From Thermostichus sp047462415 (GTDB lineage Bacteria > Cyanobacteriota > Cyanobacteriia > Thermostichales > Thermostichaceae): a DNA stretch of 14,291 nucleotides. The stretch spans positions 1 through 14,291 of the forward strand of contig NZ_JANSJE010000037.1 in the NCBI RefSeq assembly GCF_047462415.1, given 5' to 3'. The translations under genes were made by a program, and so were the position numbers. Shown here piece by piece: positions 13,749 to 14,291 of this stretch (position 1 is the first letter of the stretch; every line of letters begins with the position of its first letter). Below the pieces are notes generated by a model, which made no database searches, was not told where the DNA came from, and worked only from the letters and a program-made list of their open reading frames with translations.

Positions 13749-14075
13749 ATGTTGCTGACAACCACAGATGTGCTGCAAGGTGTGGAGATCGAGCGCTACC
13801 TGGGCATCGTCACCGCCGAGGTGGTCTACGGCAGCAATGCCTTGCGAGATTTCTTTGCCGGCATCCGCGATATTATTGGCGGGCGCACGGGAGCCTACGA
13901 GCGCGTCTTCGAGCAAGGCCAAAAAGAAGCCATAGAAGAGCTGGAGCGGCGAGCCAAACGCCTGGGGGCAGATGGCGTCATCGGCATCGCCATCAACACC
14001 GACACCATCAACATCGATCAAACCGGCGTGCTGCTGCTCATCACCGCCACCGGCACTGCCATTAAGCTCGGCTGA
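13749..14075 (+). CDS. UPF0145 (YbjQ/DUF74) family protein
   Basis: A 108-residue protein covering the whole UPF0145 domain: LLTTTDVLQGVEIERYLGIV (2-21), GEVV-like AEVVYGSN, RDFFAGIRDIIGGRTGAYE (the family signature), and LGADGVIGIAINTD before the last strands. Members form small ring-like oligomers and are sometimes called heavy-metal-binding domains; their role is not settled. ATG 13749 fits the family N terminus and has AAGGGGG seven bases upstream; the in-frame TTG at 13701 would add 16 unrelated residues. It diverges from rbsK across 187 bases, and a MITE copy starts 12 bases after its stop. Confidence 0.88.
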   Translation: MLLTTTDVLQGVEIERYLGIVTAEVVYGSNALRDFFAGIRDIIGGRTGAYERVFEQGQKEAIEELERRAKRLGADGVIGIAINTDTINIDQTGVLLLITATGTAIKLG

Positions 14076-14086
14076 AGTTCTGGGGG

Positions 14087-14291
14087 TATGGTCGTTTCAA
14101 ATAAGATTTAAGACACTTTGCCACCAGCCCCTCTCTCTGAGGGATGACCCTCACCCCCAGCCCCTCTCCCAAGGGGCGAGGGGGAGAAGACTCAGAACCC
14201 TCTCCCTCTGGGAGAGGGCAGGGTGAGGGATCAATTTGTAGTCCATTTAGCACAAGGTCAGTTACCCAATAGCGATGTTGCCCTCACCCCC
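14087..14291. mobile_element. MITE-like element, second copy (cut by window end)
   Basis: It starts with TATGGTCGTTTCAAATA, the same terminal repeat as the copy at 9693, followed by a similar AAGACACTT.GCC.CCA segment. About 16 additional bases then precede the core. Bases 14164-14291 are identical to 9754-9881. The right end should lie about 84 bases beyond the window. Confidence 0.65.

Overview
The window reads as chromosomal DNA of a cyanobacterium, most likely of the hot-spring Synechococcus (Thermostichus) type. This rests on three things: the gene content (a second, short phosphoketolase; nadABC; rsmH followed by an FtsL-like gene; a ribokinase), the high GC of the core genes, and a great excess of the octamer GGGATCCC, while the usual cyanobacterial HIP1 octamer GCGATCGC is not seen. 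The species assignment is inference from memory; no database was searched.

Layout. 1-526: transposon debris, with a possible TnpB C-terminal tail, an IS200/IS605-type right-end hairpin, and a second frameshifted tnpB remnant. 527-2734 (+): a phosphoketolase/transketolase-like ThDP enzyme. 2761-4747 (+): an AT-rich two-gene cassette. Its first gene fuses an HsdR-N-like PD-(D/E)XK nuclease domain to a ParA ATPase, and its second, overlapping by 8 bases, encodes a ParB/Srx-fold-like protein with a lysine-rich tail. This is the most unusual object in the window. 4753-4851: a truncated repeat. 4952-8910 (-): de novo NAD synthesis in transcription order small membrane protein, nadC, nadA, nadB, covering aspartate to nicotinate mononucleotide. 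9037-9609 (+): an RluE-type pseudouridine synthase. 9610-10111: a gene-free stretch mostly filled by a 273-bp MITE-like element. 10112-11770 (+): rsmH and an ftsL-like gene (division/cell-wall locus). 11767-12510 (-): a NarL-type response regulator whose stop overlaps that of the ftsL-like gene. 12644-13561 (-): ribokinase. 13749-14075 (+): a UPF0145/YbjQ protein. 14087-end: a second MITE copy cut by the window edge.

Two threads run through the whole window. The first is small repeats: a palindromic dispersed-repeat family occurs between genes and also appears as short in-frame insertions inside nadC (172-180) and rsmH (31-38). A MITE with ends TATRGTCRTTTC occurs twice plus one solo end. The second is the ParA-nuclease/ParB-like cassette, whose base composition and domain architecture point to horizontal acquisition. 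It could be a partition-derived or anti-mobile-element module; that function is inference only.
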